This document shows, piece by piece, positions 49,768 through 61,800 of a stretch of 64,000 nt of DNA. The DNA is from a virus, in the IMG/VR virus record IMGVR_UViG_3300025030_000038, positions 421,041-485,040 of that record. One strand, given 5' to 3'. The position numbers were made by a program, and so were the translations under genes. Under the pieces are notes generated by a model. The model was not told the origin of the DNA. It saw only the letters and a program-made list of their open reading frames with translations, and made no database searches. Position 1 is the first letter of the stretch. The number at the start of each line of letters is the position of its first letter.

Positions 49768-52371
49768 TTAGGGGGTGGTGGGGTTGGTGTGGGAACTGGC
49801 TGGCGAGGAGAGGACCAGGAGGAGGAGATCTGTAAGCAGTGCGGGAAGTCCCCCGGCCATGATGGCAAGCCCTCCAGCATATGCTTGCGGGCCGTCCGTG
49901 GGCTTGTTTTGGGCACTGACAAGACCTGAGACCACCCCTGAGGTGCCGTTGACCAGCAAGGGCAAGGCCACGATCTCCGGGATTGAGATTTGGAAGGGGA
50001 TGTTCAAGTATTGCTCGATTCGACGGATAAGCTCTTGGATCTCCCGAATTCTTTGTTGGAGGAACGAGATCACGTTCAAGATCGCGTTTGAGACTGACCC
50101 CAGCCCCCCGACCAGGGTATTTAGGAACCCCTCCAGCTGGTTGAGGAGGCGGCTGTTGACCGCGAGGGGGGACATTCCTACGAAGGGTCTCCAGACTACC
50201 CAGTCCCCTCGACGAGATCGAACAACGGACTGATCACTGGTAAGGGACAGGACGCTACGGGCGAGGACATACATCTGGGGTGGGAGGAGACTTCTGGCAT
50301 ACCACACCGATGGATTTCTACTGGTCCCATCATATACCACGGGGGCATGGTCGAAGTTCGTGAGCGTTCCAAAGCCAGACCCACTGAACCGACTGCTGGC
50401 CTGTGCGAGGATGTCTGTGCTGGTGTTGCTTCCTAGGTCCTGGTAGGTCCCCGGAAGGGAGTAGACATTGCGGGCGAGCACTGTGGTGTTGGGTGCGGAT
50501 CTGCCAGCCAACAGGGACCCTAGAATAGTTTGATTTAGGGCTCTGTTCCCTTGGGCACCTGCAATGGTGGTATCTGACCACTGCCAATTGACAAGGGTTT
50601 GGAAGGCATCCCGAAACGCTGCAAGTAGCTCGGGGGGGACAGCTCCTTGGGTGGCAATGTATTGGTTGGCCCTAGCTACGACCTTGCCATAGATGTCCGT
50701 CACAAAAGCATCGGGAGAAAAGCCTCTCTCTCCGAAGTAGTTGCTGGGGTCATCAATGGCAGCATGTACATTGCCCCGATTGAATACCTCGATGGCGACT
50801 CCCTCTAGCCCTGTGGCAACGTATCCGGTATTGGGGATCTGCACCCCTGCGGTGATCGGGTTGGGGTTTGTCAAGTCACTTCGGCTCAAGAGGGTGATGG
50901 CAATGGCAGTTTGAATTGCCAATCCATACAGGTCTTGTTCTTGGCTGGGCAAGGTGACCTCAATCACACTACTGGGGATGCCTTTGGCATCTGGCAGGAA
51001 ATTGCCGGGGGCTCCTGTTACAAGTTGAACTCGTGTCTGGTCGTCGGTACGGTGGGACATAACATCCCATTTGAGCTGCTTGTAGTTGGTTTCGGTGACA
51101 TCCGCCGTGACAGGAATGACCCTAGCATATATGGTCGTAGGGACTGTGGCGTGGGCAGTGTCAAGGACACCATCTACAAATGGGCAGTACTGGGGCAGGT
51201 CTTCTCGCCGGAGTTCAAGGCTGTAGGAGCCCCCAGAGATTGCCTGCGACAGGATGTTCTGCTGGGGAACAAAGAAGGTACGCTGATTGTAGTACTTGGT
51301 GGTCCCGTTGGACTGCTCTTCTGTGCTGAAGGGCTTGTGCAATACTTCAGGGGAGTTCAGGTCCCGGAAGAAAAACACCGGGGTGGACCCGGGTCGAACT
51401 GCACCGTCCACAAACAGGGAGCTGTCCCACAGGTTGGACTCATCGAGGAGCACTGTATCATCGCCCCCAAAGATACGCAGTGGCTGCCCTGTGGTGCCCT
51501 CCTGATAGACACCTGTCATGTAGGCCTGAGCACCTGTCTCAGAGCCAGTCCCATTGGGACCCGCTGTGCCCGATGGGGCAGGGGCGAGGTAGCCTACATA
51601 GAAGCCGCTTGGGTAGCAGGATACCTCTACCAGGAAGCCCGCTGGGGGCAGCGAGGGGGCAACATCCTGGTCGGAGGCCCCTGGGGGGGAGGCACATCCC
51701 CAAGAGAGGATCGCCGTGTCCCTTCCAAGCATCTGGGATACCGAGACCGCAAGGGCAGCCGGAGAGTTATCCCCTGGGGGGTTTCTACTCGCGAAGAAGG
51801 GGTAGCTAACCTGGAGGTTCGAGGCAATTGGGAGGGCGGCACTTCTCCCCGTGGCCCCGCGAATCCCAAGCAGCCTAGAGAAGGCAGAGAGGGTCTGACG
51901 CATGGGCTGGAACTTCGTGATGTCCAGTTGTCCATTAGTAAGGAAGGTTGGATCCACAGAAGCATAGATAAACAGTGCCAGGACGGAGCTGGATGTGGAG
52001 AACTCGGGGCGGGTGGGGTCATTGCGGTTGTTCAACCGTGTAAGCATCCTCCGCTCATAAGCTGCATACCCACCTTTGAGGTTGTTGTAGTTGGAGAGAA
52101 GACTCAAGTCCCCCAGGTTGGCGTAAATGCCTATCTGTCGGAGGTCCACTGCGAAGTTGCGGATGGTGGCAATTAGCTCATTGACCAGTGACCGTAGAAT
52201 ATTGATGGTAGCTGGGATGAAGGTCCTGATGATGTTTAGGATGTTCAGGCCAATGTCCAGGGCGGCGTTCACAAGTTCCAGGACAGAACTGATGGTGCTG
52301 GTGATTTGCTCCACTTCTGGGATCACCAGCTGGATTTGCAGACCCCCCCAGGATGCGACCGTTGCTGGCAT
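49768..52371 (-). CDS. Virion structural protein with hydrophobic helical ends
   Basis: An 867-aa protein. The first 100 residues are a long hydrophobic/amphipathic helical stretch (ITSTISSVLELVNAALDIGLNILNII and so on), as is the region near 750-800 (LNTLVGGLGSVSNAIL, QQRIREIQELIRRIEQYLN). The centre is strand-rich. The end is Gly/Ala-rich and hydrophobic (GGLPALLTDLLLLVLSSP). This mix suits a protein that packs into a ring or tube or meets a membrane. It belongs to the leftward structural block with the 3642-aa protein. Specific role unknown. Confidence 0.65.
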   Translation of the reverse strand: MPATVASWGGLQIQLVIPEVEQITSTISSVLELVNAALDIGLNILNIIRTFIPATINILRSLVNELIATIRNFAVDLRQIGIYANLGDLSLLSNYNNLKGGYAAYERRMLTRLNNRNDPTRPEFSTSSSVLALFIYASVDPTFLTNGQLDITKFQPMRQTLSAFSRLLGIRGATGRSAALPIASNLQVSYPFFASRNPPGDNSPAALAVSVSQMLGRDTAILSWGCASPPGASDQDVAPSLPPAGFLVEVSCYPSGFYVGYLAPAPSGTAGPNGTGSETGAQAYMTGVYQEGTTGQPLRIFGGDDTVLLDESNLWDSSLFVDGAVRPGSTPVFFFRDLNSPEVLHKPFSTEEQSNGTTKYYNQRTFFVPQQNILSQAISGGSYSLELRREDLPQYCPFVDGVLDTAHATVPTTIYARVIPVTADVTETNYKQLKWDVMSHRTDDQTRVQLVTGAPGNFLPDAKGIPSSVIEVTLPSQEQDLYGLAIQTAIAITLLSRSDLTNPNPITAGVQIPNTGYVATGLEGVAIEVFNRGNVHAAIDDPSNYFGERGFSPDAFVTDIYGKVVARANQYIATQGAVPPELLAAFRDAFQTLVNWQWSDTTIAGAQGNRALNQTILGSLLAGRSAPNTTVLARNVYSLPGTYQDLGSNTSTDILAQASSRFSGSGFGTLTNFDHAPVVYDGTSRNPSVWYARSLLPPQMYVLARSVLSLTSDQSVVRSRRGDWVVWRPFVGMSPLAVNSRLLNQLEGFLNTLVGGLGSVSNAILNVISFLQQRIREIQELIRRIEQYLNIPFQISIPEIVALPLLVNGTSGVVSGLVSAQNKPTDGPQAYAGGLAIMAGGLPALLTDLLLLVLSSPASSHTNPTTP

Positions 52372-52375
52372 ATTC

Positions 52376-52594
52376 CTAGTTTCCTAATTCCAATTGGGCA
52401 CTGGTCTCTGTGATGAGACACAGAAGCTCGGCATTCTCATGGCACTGGTCCATACATCCTTGCAGGTCCTCATTGGAGGCTCCTGATTGGATGACAAGTG
52501 CAAATTGGCTGCAAACACCCCTGAAATCTTCCAGGTTTCCGCTGAGTAGAAAACTGAAGTAGCTGTCCACGAAGTTCTGCATTTGGGGGGTCAC
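52376..52594 (-). CDS. Small unknown protein
   Basis: A 72-aa acidic, helical protein with four Cys. It overlaps the next gene to the right by ATGA and stops four bases before the 867-aa gene, so it lies in the same transcript. A chaperone or adaptor for structural proteins is possible by context only. Confidence 0.65.
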   Translation of the reverse strand: MTPQMQNFVDSYFSFLLSGNLEDFRGVCSQFALVIQSGASNEDLQGCMDQCHENAELLCLITETSAQLELGN

Positions 52595-52824
52595 TGGCCA
52601 CCTCCGTGCTGGAGCCTGGATAGGGCTTCCGTGGCTTCATCTAGGCGGACCACATCAGCATTGACCTGTTGCTGAAGAATCTCTTTTAGGGCTGTTAGCA
52701 GCTCCCGTTGTTTTCCTAGGACCGGGAGTTGCTCCAGGTCTACAGACCCGGACTTAACCCATGTGGGGTTACTGGGGTCAAGGCCCAGGGATTGTAGCTT
52801 AGCAATTAGTTCTTCGTTGGTCAT
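52591..52824 (-). CDS. Small helical protein downstream of the giant gene
   Basis: A 77-aa protein. The frame is open to 52959, but ATG 52824 overlaps the stop of the 3642-aa gene by ATGA and starts a natural N-terminus (MTNEELIAKLQSLGLDPS). The second half is a clear helix with heptad spacing (QRELLTALKEILQQQVNADV). No family recognised. Confidence 0.7.
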   Translation of the reverse strand: MTNEELIAKLQSLGLDPSNPTWVKSGSVDLEQLPVLGKQRELLTALKEILQQQVNADVVRLDEATEALSRLQHGGGQ

Positions 52825-55800
52825 CTGGTTAGGAGCTTGACAGACTTGGTTACGGTCAAAGCCCTCTCCTGCTCTGCCTTGCGGGAAGGCAGTTCTTGAT
52901 CGAAACGTCTGATACCCTCCATAGTACCAGTGGTTCGATGGGTTCGCAGGGTCAACCATGAATATCTTGTCTGGCGAAGTTGATCTCGGGAGTCCAGGGC
53001 TTCATTGATGCGATCCACCAATACAGGGCGGTCGGTTTCCCCCGGATCCCAGCCTGGGTCCACGCTGGTTCCTGTGAAGTTTGCATAGGGGGTTGCACTG
53101 ATTCCCAAGGGTGGGACAAGGGTATCAAGGCGGAAGTCAAGGCCCCAGAATCGACGGTCAAGGATGGAGAGGCCATCACTCACGTTGACGAATGGGGTGA
53201 TATCCCAGCGGCCGATGAGACCCTCAAGATAGGTTGTATGGAAGACCCCAAGTCCTGACCCGAGGTCAAAAGTGGACCCGAGGTCACTGATGTGGTGGTC
53301 CCGCTGGAAGACAAAGTATGTGCTTTCCTGGTTAGCAGCTCCCCGGATCTCTTCCATCCAAGATAGCATTCTCTCTCGCATTGAGAGGATCAGCTCGACC
53401 GTTTCCCTTGATAGGAATGGGGAGGGGCGAAGGATGCGGTAAGAGAAGGGGGCTACCGATTTGTAGTCAAGCCTGTAGGAGTTTCCGACCCCAGCAAACG
53501 ATGTGGGCCGGAGATCCTGTTGCCCTTCTGTGGTTCCTGTGAGCCCAGAGGCATGTACCGTTGGGTACACGGTATATGCCGCAGCGGTCCCAAAGAGGAT
53601 GTCCCCAGTGGCAGTGTCTCCTGCCAGAAGGTTACCCGTGGCTGTGACTGTAATGCCCTGGGCTGCAATGGCGTCGACCCAATAATAGCCCCGGTTATCG
53701 TCCGCTCGGCTTGGGCTGCCAGCAACGTAAGAGGCACCTCTGGAACTAACCCCATTATCTCCAAATGGGCGGACTCCCATTTCCGTCGGGGAGGCGGGCC
53801 CTGTGGGTCCTTCCAGTGGCCCCACTGGATCAATGACCACCACATCTCCTACTTGGATGTCGAGGGCAGTGTAGTCCAAGGCTCCATCTGTATCAGCCAG
53901 GATGTTTCTCGTGAGGACTTTGCCTCCGGTTTGAGCCGTGTAGTTGGCCGACCTGGAGAGCAGCACGGTGTCTGTAGCAAACCCAAGTAACTCCTCATTG
54001 GATTGCTCCTGGGGAACAGGGGGTACCTTGAGGTATATCTCGAACTTGGTCCCTGGGGCAAACGTTACTTTCTTGGATAGCACCAAGGTTATGGTTGATG
54101 GGATGTTGAGGATTTCAGCGGTGTCCGAAACCTCACCATTGCTGTCCAGAAACCTCACAACATCTCCAACGTGGAGGTTCAAATCAGGATTCGTAAAGTC
54201 ACCTAGTTGGGTTGCATGCCCTCCAACAACAGCAACCGGTGGGTAGTGGTTGTCCACGGGCTCAGCGGTCAGTGTACAGATGCTTCCAGAGGATACTAGG
54301 GTCTGAACGATGCCTCGACGAATCTCATAGGAAGCCCGAAGCCTCCCTAAACTCAAGGCCAGGGCATCATTCACGGCATGGAATCGGCGTGGGCGCTTGA
54401 TCTCCAATTGGACATATTCCACCCATGAGTTGTTGACCGGGGGGGCAGCAGCCACGTAGGTAGATAGTCTCCTGGCACCCACTTCTGCAAGAGTGAGAGA
54501 GTTCACCGAGTCTACAACGTTGACCCGGTTGAGGGAAAGATCATTGCATGAGTGGGGGACAGAGGGTTCCACATAGATGGCTGCCGCTCCGGAATAATCC
54601 ACGGTCCAGGTATCCGTTGGCAACAGACAACGTGACCCGGATGGGACAAAAGCCCCTGTGGTGTGAAGAGTGTCCCAGTCCGTGTCATTCAGAACGGCAT
54701 CCAGAGCCCCTGGAATCTCGTCATATACCGCTTGGTCAAGGGCCAGGAATACATTTGAGCTGGCCTTGTCCTTGGTGTAGAGATTGACTGCAGTCAGTTC
54801 GAGCCCTGTGGGATCCAGGGTACCAGTAGCCGCTGCGGCCCAGCCAAGGGGAACCGCTGAGGGTCCAAGGGCTTGGATGGCGCGGAACCCAAATATAGCT
54901 ATGGGGTCGGGGGCTATAATGCTGGTGTAGCCCGGGAGATTCTCGGGGATACCTGTGCCATGAGGGTTTACGGGTACAATGGTCATACCCGAGACCTTCA
55001 TCCCGTTTGCAATGGCCGCTGTGAATTGCCCAGCTCCAATGCCTACCCCGATCCCATTTTTGTAGTTGGTGAGGTCGACGAAAGTGCCTGTGCCAGGAAC
55101 CATTGAGGCATAGTCTGCACTGTAGATGGCTTCTTTGTAGACTCCAGAGGCAGGGTCCAGTAGTTTCGCCTCATCGAGGATGATGAACACCTTGCCTGCA
55201 CTGGGGAAAGTGTGGGTCTGGGCGATAGGGGCACCGGCCCAATCCTTGAGAGACGTTAGGGCCAGGATCTCTGTTACTACCAAATCAAGGGTGGCCCCCG
55301 AGACAACTCCTGTGACGGTTGGGAACTCGAAATCCAACCACCCTCCATTGGGGTCCCCTGTGACCATTGCATAGGTATCCCTATGTTCAAAGGGGGTTGC
55401 AACGATGTCTGTGGATTTGATGGTCCCTCGAACCAAATGGGTACCGGCCTTCCCGGAGGATAGGGGGTAGGTGTAGGTCCCGTCGTCATAGAACCCGTGC
55501 ACAACCAGGGTATCCCCGGGCAGGACTCTATCAACGTCACCCTTGATCACAGCACTGGCAGGAAGAGGGGCAGGCAAGGGGCCAGCCCCCCCAGGAAGAA
55601 TGAATCGATTGTCCCTGGCGGGCTTGTAGGCCACTCCGGCATCATCTTTTTGGTCGGATATGGCCACTGCATTGAGTATTGCTCCGTTCAAGGCATCTTG
55701 CCGGGAAGATGTCAGGGCAGAGAATGTGATACCTGTGGAGTCAATTGCCACGCTTCCATATTCCTCAAATCCCATTACTTTGAGTTGACCAACCCCACCG

Positions 55801-58800
55801 CTCATGGAACCAATTCCATTGGGTAGGATTCCTGACCTGGAAAGGAAGGTGAAGGGAAGGTTGCCATTCACCTGACTGATGTGATTGGCTGAGGAGAAGG
55901 TGGTGACGAAAGTGCCTGCTAGGGTGCTGTATATGGATGTGAGACTATCTCTTGTGGAAAGCTCACATTGAACTGGATCCCCCCCAGTGGTGAGGGATCC
56001 ACGAGGATATGCTGTACGTGGGTCAATGGGTCCGGAGAGGGTAAGTCGGTCCCCCTCAATTGCGAAGGTGAGGGTGTGAGTGCTGTCAATGTCAATTGCA
56101 AACTCCATGGGATAATCCAGCGTAGTGACAGCTCCCACGGTGGTGCTCGGATAAGCGGCAAAGTTGAAGAAGGGTGCAATACTGGTTACCACAAGGGTTT
56201 GTGCCCCAAACCCAGACAAAAACACGGCCGCTGTAGGGGCAAAGAGGGAACCGTCAGCACTGAATGTGCAGAGCCTGACATCAGCTGGATTTACAGTTTC
56301 CAGGAAGAAAGTGGCATATGCTCCCGGGACAAAGTTATTGGTAACTGGGTCAATGACTTTGATGGTGGCTGTAGTTGGTTTGTCAGCCAACCGGAAGTAG
56401 TCATTGAATCCACCCACGGGAGGAGCCAGGGCACCTCCGCCCAACCCGTTGTCCCATACTATCTGTGTGGTAGGAACGCCTGGGAGGGTAAAAGTAGTGA
56501 CAATGTTGCCGGGGACAGTGGTATCTTCAGATATCATGATTCCAGTTACATGGGTCTGGTCAAACCATGCTTGGATATTGTTGATGGCCAGGGAGTGCCG
56601 TAGGCCTACCGTGGTTGCGGACACAAACCTTGGGGGCTCAATGACACTCGTCGCCCCATGGGTCACATCTCCTACTGAGAAGATGCCCGTAGAGCCCAGA
56701 GGAAGAGCGGACCCGGTGGCTTCCTCTATCAAGACCAGATCATATCGGTCGACTGTCCCAACCCCTTTGTGGCCTGGGGCGGGGTACACAGCCGCCGAAG
56801 GCTGTAGATCCTGTGTGGTAAGAATTGCAGATGGGTAGTCGGGGTCCGTGGAGTCAACAATTCCAGCATTGTCTAGAATTTCATCGGGATAGACCGCCTC
56901 AACTGCGTAGACTGGGTACCCAATGGGTGGGGGGTTATCCACGACTGGGTCAATGCTGTCCAGGGTGATGAGATCAATCCCTATTGGAAGCACCTCTCCC
57001 AACACATCCAGTTCGGTGTTGTTGATACCGTAGTAGGGCAGGGAGTAGTCTCCAGAATCCAGTTTGCTTTCCCCTTGGAGGGCGGGGATATTGGATGGAA
57101 GCACATCCCCATTTTGGAAAGAGACTTGGGCCTCAAGGTTCGACAATGGGGATGGGGGACGTTGCCCCAGAAGTTCCTTCAGGCCGAAGATGTTGGGATC
57201 ACTGAATGAGGGGAGCGTAGCATCGGTCAACTCTCCCGTTCGGGGAATGAAGTTGATGTCTGTGCCCGTTCGATAGGATGGCAGGGATCCGACAAGGCTG
57301 TCGAGTTGAGCGGTTGTAGGAGGGTCAGATAGGGTAATGGGCCTCCCTGTTGTGGGGACCACGAACAAGCTGTCCCCGCGTTCCGCCGTGAAGGGTGCCC
57401 CCACCGTGGGTGCTGAAAGAAGTACCAGAGATGTGGGAACGGTGATCTGGACATCCACACCAGCAAGGTCTTTGCTCTTGAGGATGATCAAACATCCTTG
57501 CAGGATGCTGTCAACGAATATCCCTGCATATTGGAACCCAGTGCCAACAGGGATTGGAGTCCCGGTGTACCCGAGCTGGTAGACAGAGCCATTGGGGGTA
57601 CCAAAAGCCAGCTGGTCCCCAGCTTTGAAGGGCGGAGTGTGAAGGGTAGGGTCCCCTGTGTTCAGGTCGGGAAGCTTGGCTAGGGACGTAGGGGGTACAG
57701 ACGCTAGTTGCGAGATGTCTGGCAATCCATCTGGTAGTAGGGGCAATTGGTCCAACGGAAGAACCGTGGCTAGAATACTGGGGAACCCTGTGGACCCAGC
57801 GTCTACAGTAGGGAAACCTGTTGGGGAGTACGCAAGGATCCTGGCTCTTGCCAGTCGATCCTTGACTTCTACTCCAAGGACATTGGTAATTGCCCCCCGG
57901 ACTGGGTTGGCCAATCTGGCGATGACTTTCCCGTTGGTGGATTGAATGGTCAACCCACCATTGAACAGATCCCCCATGATTTTGCCAGCTGAGTAGACCC
58001 CGTTGTTTCCCGTGGTGGTGGCTCCAAGTCCGGGTTCTGTAGTCGTGAAGGCTGTGGTTCTCTCCCCAAATAGGCGAGAGAACGGGGAGGCTTCCCCGAG
58101 ACCCTGGTAGGTGCCGTAGGATGTCGTTTGGAAGTAGACGAATCCTGCAAGAGTTGTTGTAGTACCCCGCAGTCCCGTGAGCACGACGTCATCCACGTCA
58201 TTTTTGATTCCTTTGGGTTGCAGCCCCATCAGGAAACTCATAGCCTGCGGGTGCAGGGCATTGCCAGTGGGGCGCCCTTTGGAATCGGTGGTGGCGGTTA
58301 GGGGGTCAAGAATTGGGTCAGCCGCGATGAGCCGAATGGTTGGCAGACCTGTGCGGTAGGACATCCACACGTCAAACCACACGTTGCGGTCATTGACTGC
58401 ACCAGTGATGGCGTCTTCATATCCAGGGGGCACCCATTGGTCTCCTGTGCCCATCCACAAACGTAGTTTCCCATCCCGATCCCCAATTGGATTGCCACTT
58501 AGGGTCTCCAGCACCTGCTCAAAAGAAGTGACTAGCCCATTGAAGTATCTCAGGAAGGTACGGGTTACCCTATCCCTGGAGACCAGATCCTGCCGTTGTG
58601 AAACGATGCCTGTGAGCCCTTGTGCGGATGGGGCCGGTGACTGAAATCCACCCACAGCGGGGTTGCTTCCTGGCAATTGGGCACTTGCATTGCTGGTAAG
58701 TGACGCTGCGGTCTCCGAGATGTATTGAGATAGGGGGACGGAACGGGCATAGAAGCTGTCGGGCGAATCAAACGTGAATGTCCCCTGTAGGATCCCATGG

Positions 58801-61800
58801 ATACGCCCATTGGCTTCTGAGGGGGGATCAAGGTAGCTAAATGTTGCCGAGACCCGTGGGTATTGAACGGCTCCGCGGTAGATACCTGGGGAGAGGGTGG
58901 TTACGTCAGTCCGATAGAACTTCAGGGATTGAAGGGATGCAAGTCCTGTTAGCCTTGGGGCCAGGAAGGAAATATGGCCCGAGTTGGTGTCAATGTTGAA
59001 GTCTCTTCCCTCGACGAGTGTTCGTCCAGGTAGCAAGGTAGCCCCATCCATCTCACCATAGAGGACAACCTCATAGGGTTCCGTGGGAAGGAATCCTCCT
59101 GGACCTAGGAACGTCGATGCTCCGCTTGGATAGACCGGTCTGGCGGACACTCGAATACGATTGGCAGGGAGGGCCACGGACCACACGAATTCCATCGGGG
59201 AGGGAGACCCGAAGGTGACGGTCGTGTATCGGCCATCGGGAGTGAGCTCTGATTTGACAATCAAGAACGGGATCCCAAACATCTCCAGCATGAACCCGGC
59301 CAGCATGTACCGGGTGAAGTCACCCTCAAATTGAACAGTTGTATCCCCTACTGCTACCGTCTGAAATACGGGGATACTGGCCAATCCAGCTAGTACCGTA
59401 AGTTCTGGTAGAAACCCAGCATCCGCACTGGGAACAGCGGTGGGGGTAGCCCCTGTGGGATCAATGAGGGGGGTCACGGGCCGGTCGGTCAGGAAAGTGA
59501 GTGGGGTCTCACTTGGGGCCAGGGTGCCTGCATTTGTGGCGGGAGCTGGGAAAATCGTGACTGTGGTGCTATCTGAGGCGGAGACGTACGTGGCAGCACG
59601 AACGTACGTAAGGAACCCCCCAACGCGAAGTTGCTTACCCAGAGTGATCGTGGAGGTTCTGTTCCCAATGAAACTTAGGGTGCCCTGATTCTTGGCAATG
59701 TTGAAGGGTGGCCTCCATACAGGGGCCTGAGATACTGTGTATGAGGTCTCGCCCCCAAATGCCTCGTAGACGGCATAGCTGATCATTACTCTAGAGGTAA
59801 CGTCTACGGGCTGCTTCAAAGAAAGGGTGTTGTTGGTCCATGTGACTACTACCCCAGATGGAACCCCATAGGACACTAGCTTGGTGTCAACATAAACCTG
59901 GGCCTCAACGGTCGACTCAGTTGTTCGACTGGTTGGATTGAAGCTATACAGGCGATCGGAAACTCGTGTGGCTAGCTCCCGACGGACATACAAGGGGAGG
60001 AATTCCCTGACTTGCACAGTAGCCCCAGTGCTGTCCAGGAATAAAGCTCCCGAGTCTGGCACTGCCCGGTAATATTGGGCCTCAACGAGCTGCCCAGCCT
60101 TCAAGGGTCTGACGAAGGTGAAGGATCCCAGGATGGGGTTAATGTAGACGTTCTCCAATTCCTGTAGAACTGCAACATAGACGTTCTTGTCGACGTTGGC
60201 GGCAAGATCCACACTTGACAGGCCCAGTTCCCCAGTGTTGGGGTCTACTTCTGCGGTGCTCGTTCCAATGCTGGCAGCAGGTAGAACGGTTTGCAGGTAG
60301 GTCACCTGAGCGGAGTCAAAATCTGCCAGCACTGTGCTGCCAAATTTGAGTTCCCCTATCACACCTACAGTGAGGTACTCAATGTTTGCCCCGGGGTCAG
60401 GGGAGAAGGCTGCCACAGGGAGAAGATCCGTGCCTTGAACGAAGGTTCTGGTACCTACTTGGACGGTGAAGGACCCAGTGGTGAATCTGGCTCCTGTGCT
60501 GGGAATGATGAGTGACCCATTGACCATCGTTCCAAGGGGGGTACTGGTGAGCACCGTAACGGGGATGTCAGCTCCAGTACGGTCAAAGCGAATGGTGAGG
60601 GATTGGCCAGAGTTGACGGTGGGGACATCAAGGGGGTCAAGGGCCCCCCCGGCCACTCCTAGAAGGGTAAGAACACGAACCTCAAAAGGCTCATTGGGTA
60701 GGGGGCTGAAGTCCTCATAGACGATGTCCGCAATGACGGAAGGGTCTACATCGCCTGGGGCGACATTGCTATAAAGGACCCAGGAGACATTTTGGCTCCC
60801 GTCTCCATTCACAAACGGCGGTGACACTCCAAGGGTGGTGGCTCCAACTGATGTGACCGTGTAGGAGCCTTGATCGTTTCCTGATATGGCTTTGACCCGA
60901 TAGCCTATTTGTGCGGTGCCGGTGAAGGTAACAGATGTGTCCGTGAGAACTGACCCACCTGCTGTGAAACGCCCACGAGAACCCTTGAGGACTTCAGGAC
61001 CGATACGACCAATAAGGAGGGCAGAACCACTGCCTTCTGGGACCAGAAAATCTGTATCTAGCTCGCGGTAGGTGGCGGCTTCACCTGTGGCGGATATCTT
61101 GAGCAAGCCACCCATGGCAGCATAGAAGGTGGCTCCAACTACGCCTTGGACCCCCAGGTCCAGGGAGGTAGCTGGGGATTCTAGTTGGCCCACGAAAGAG
61201 CGGGAGGACAGCCACCCGAAGCGGGACTTGTCAAACTCATAGAGAACGTCCTCGAATGGGGCCAGGGAGGCGCGAAGAGAAGGCGATGCCCCAGGTTTGC
61301 CTTGAGCGGATAGGCGGAAAAATACTCCAACGTCATATCCCGCAATGTCTTCCCGTGGTGGGTAGCTCAAGAGCTGATAGGGAATGGAAGAGATATCATT
61401 GGCCAGGATCTCATCGGTTACCCGGTAAGTGCTCCTCACATCGGAGATGGGTTGTGACCCGTCCAAATTCTGTGGGCTTCGGCGGAGTCCGAATTCAAGC
61501 CCTGTATCGGGCAGCCAGTTGCCGTCAGTAGCTGAGTGATCCCCAGCAATCGGGTTGGTGACATCCCATCCTGGAGGGAATCCCAAAACTCTACATCCCG
61601 AGAGAGAGAAGAGGATTTGGACCTGACCCGTAGTAGGAGTGTTTGACTGGATATAGACATAGCCCGAGAGGACTCCCGCACTGCCTGTCGCTCCAGCCCC
61701 GGTGACGGCTGTTCCAAGGCTGGTTGCAATCTGAGTGGGGGTATAGGTACCTGCCCCCAGAGCGGAGGCATTCCAGGTCACACTAGTGCCGTCAATCGAA

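Noticed and set aside
50911-52176. A 421-codon plus-strand open frame opposite the 867-aa gene
   Set aside because: It lies wholly antisense to a convincing structural gene, has unusual composition (many Cys, Gly and Val) and no ribosome site or family motif; it is a side effect of the G/C-biased codons on the other strand.
55968-56603. A 211-codon plus-strand frame opposite the 3642-aa gene
   Set aside because: Antisense, with no start signal and composition typical of a shadow frame.
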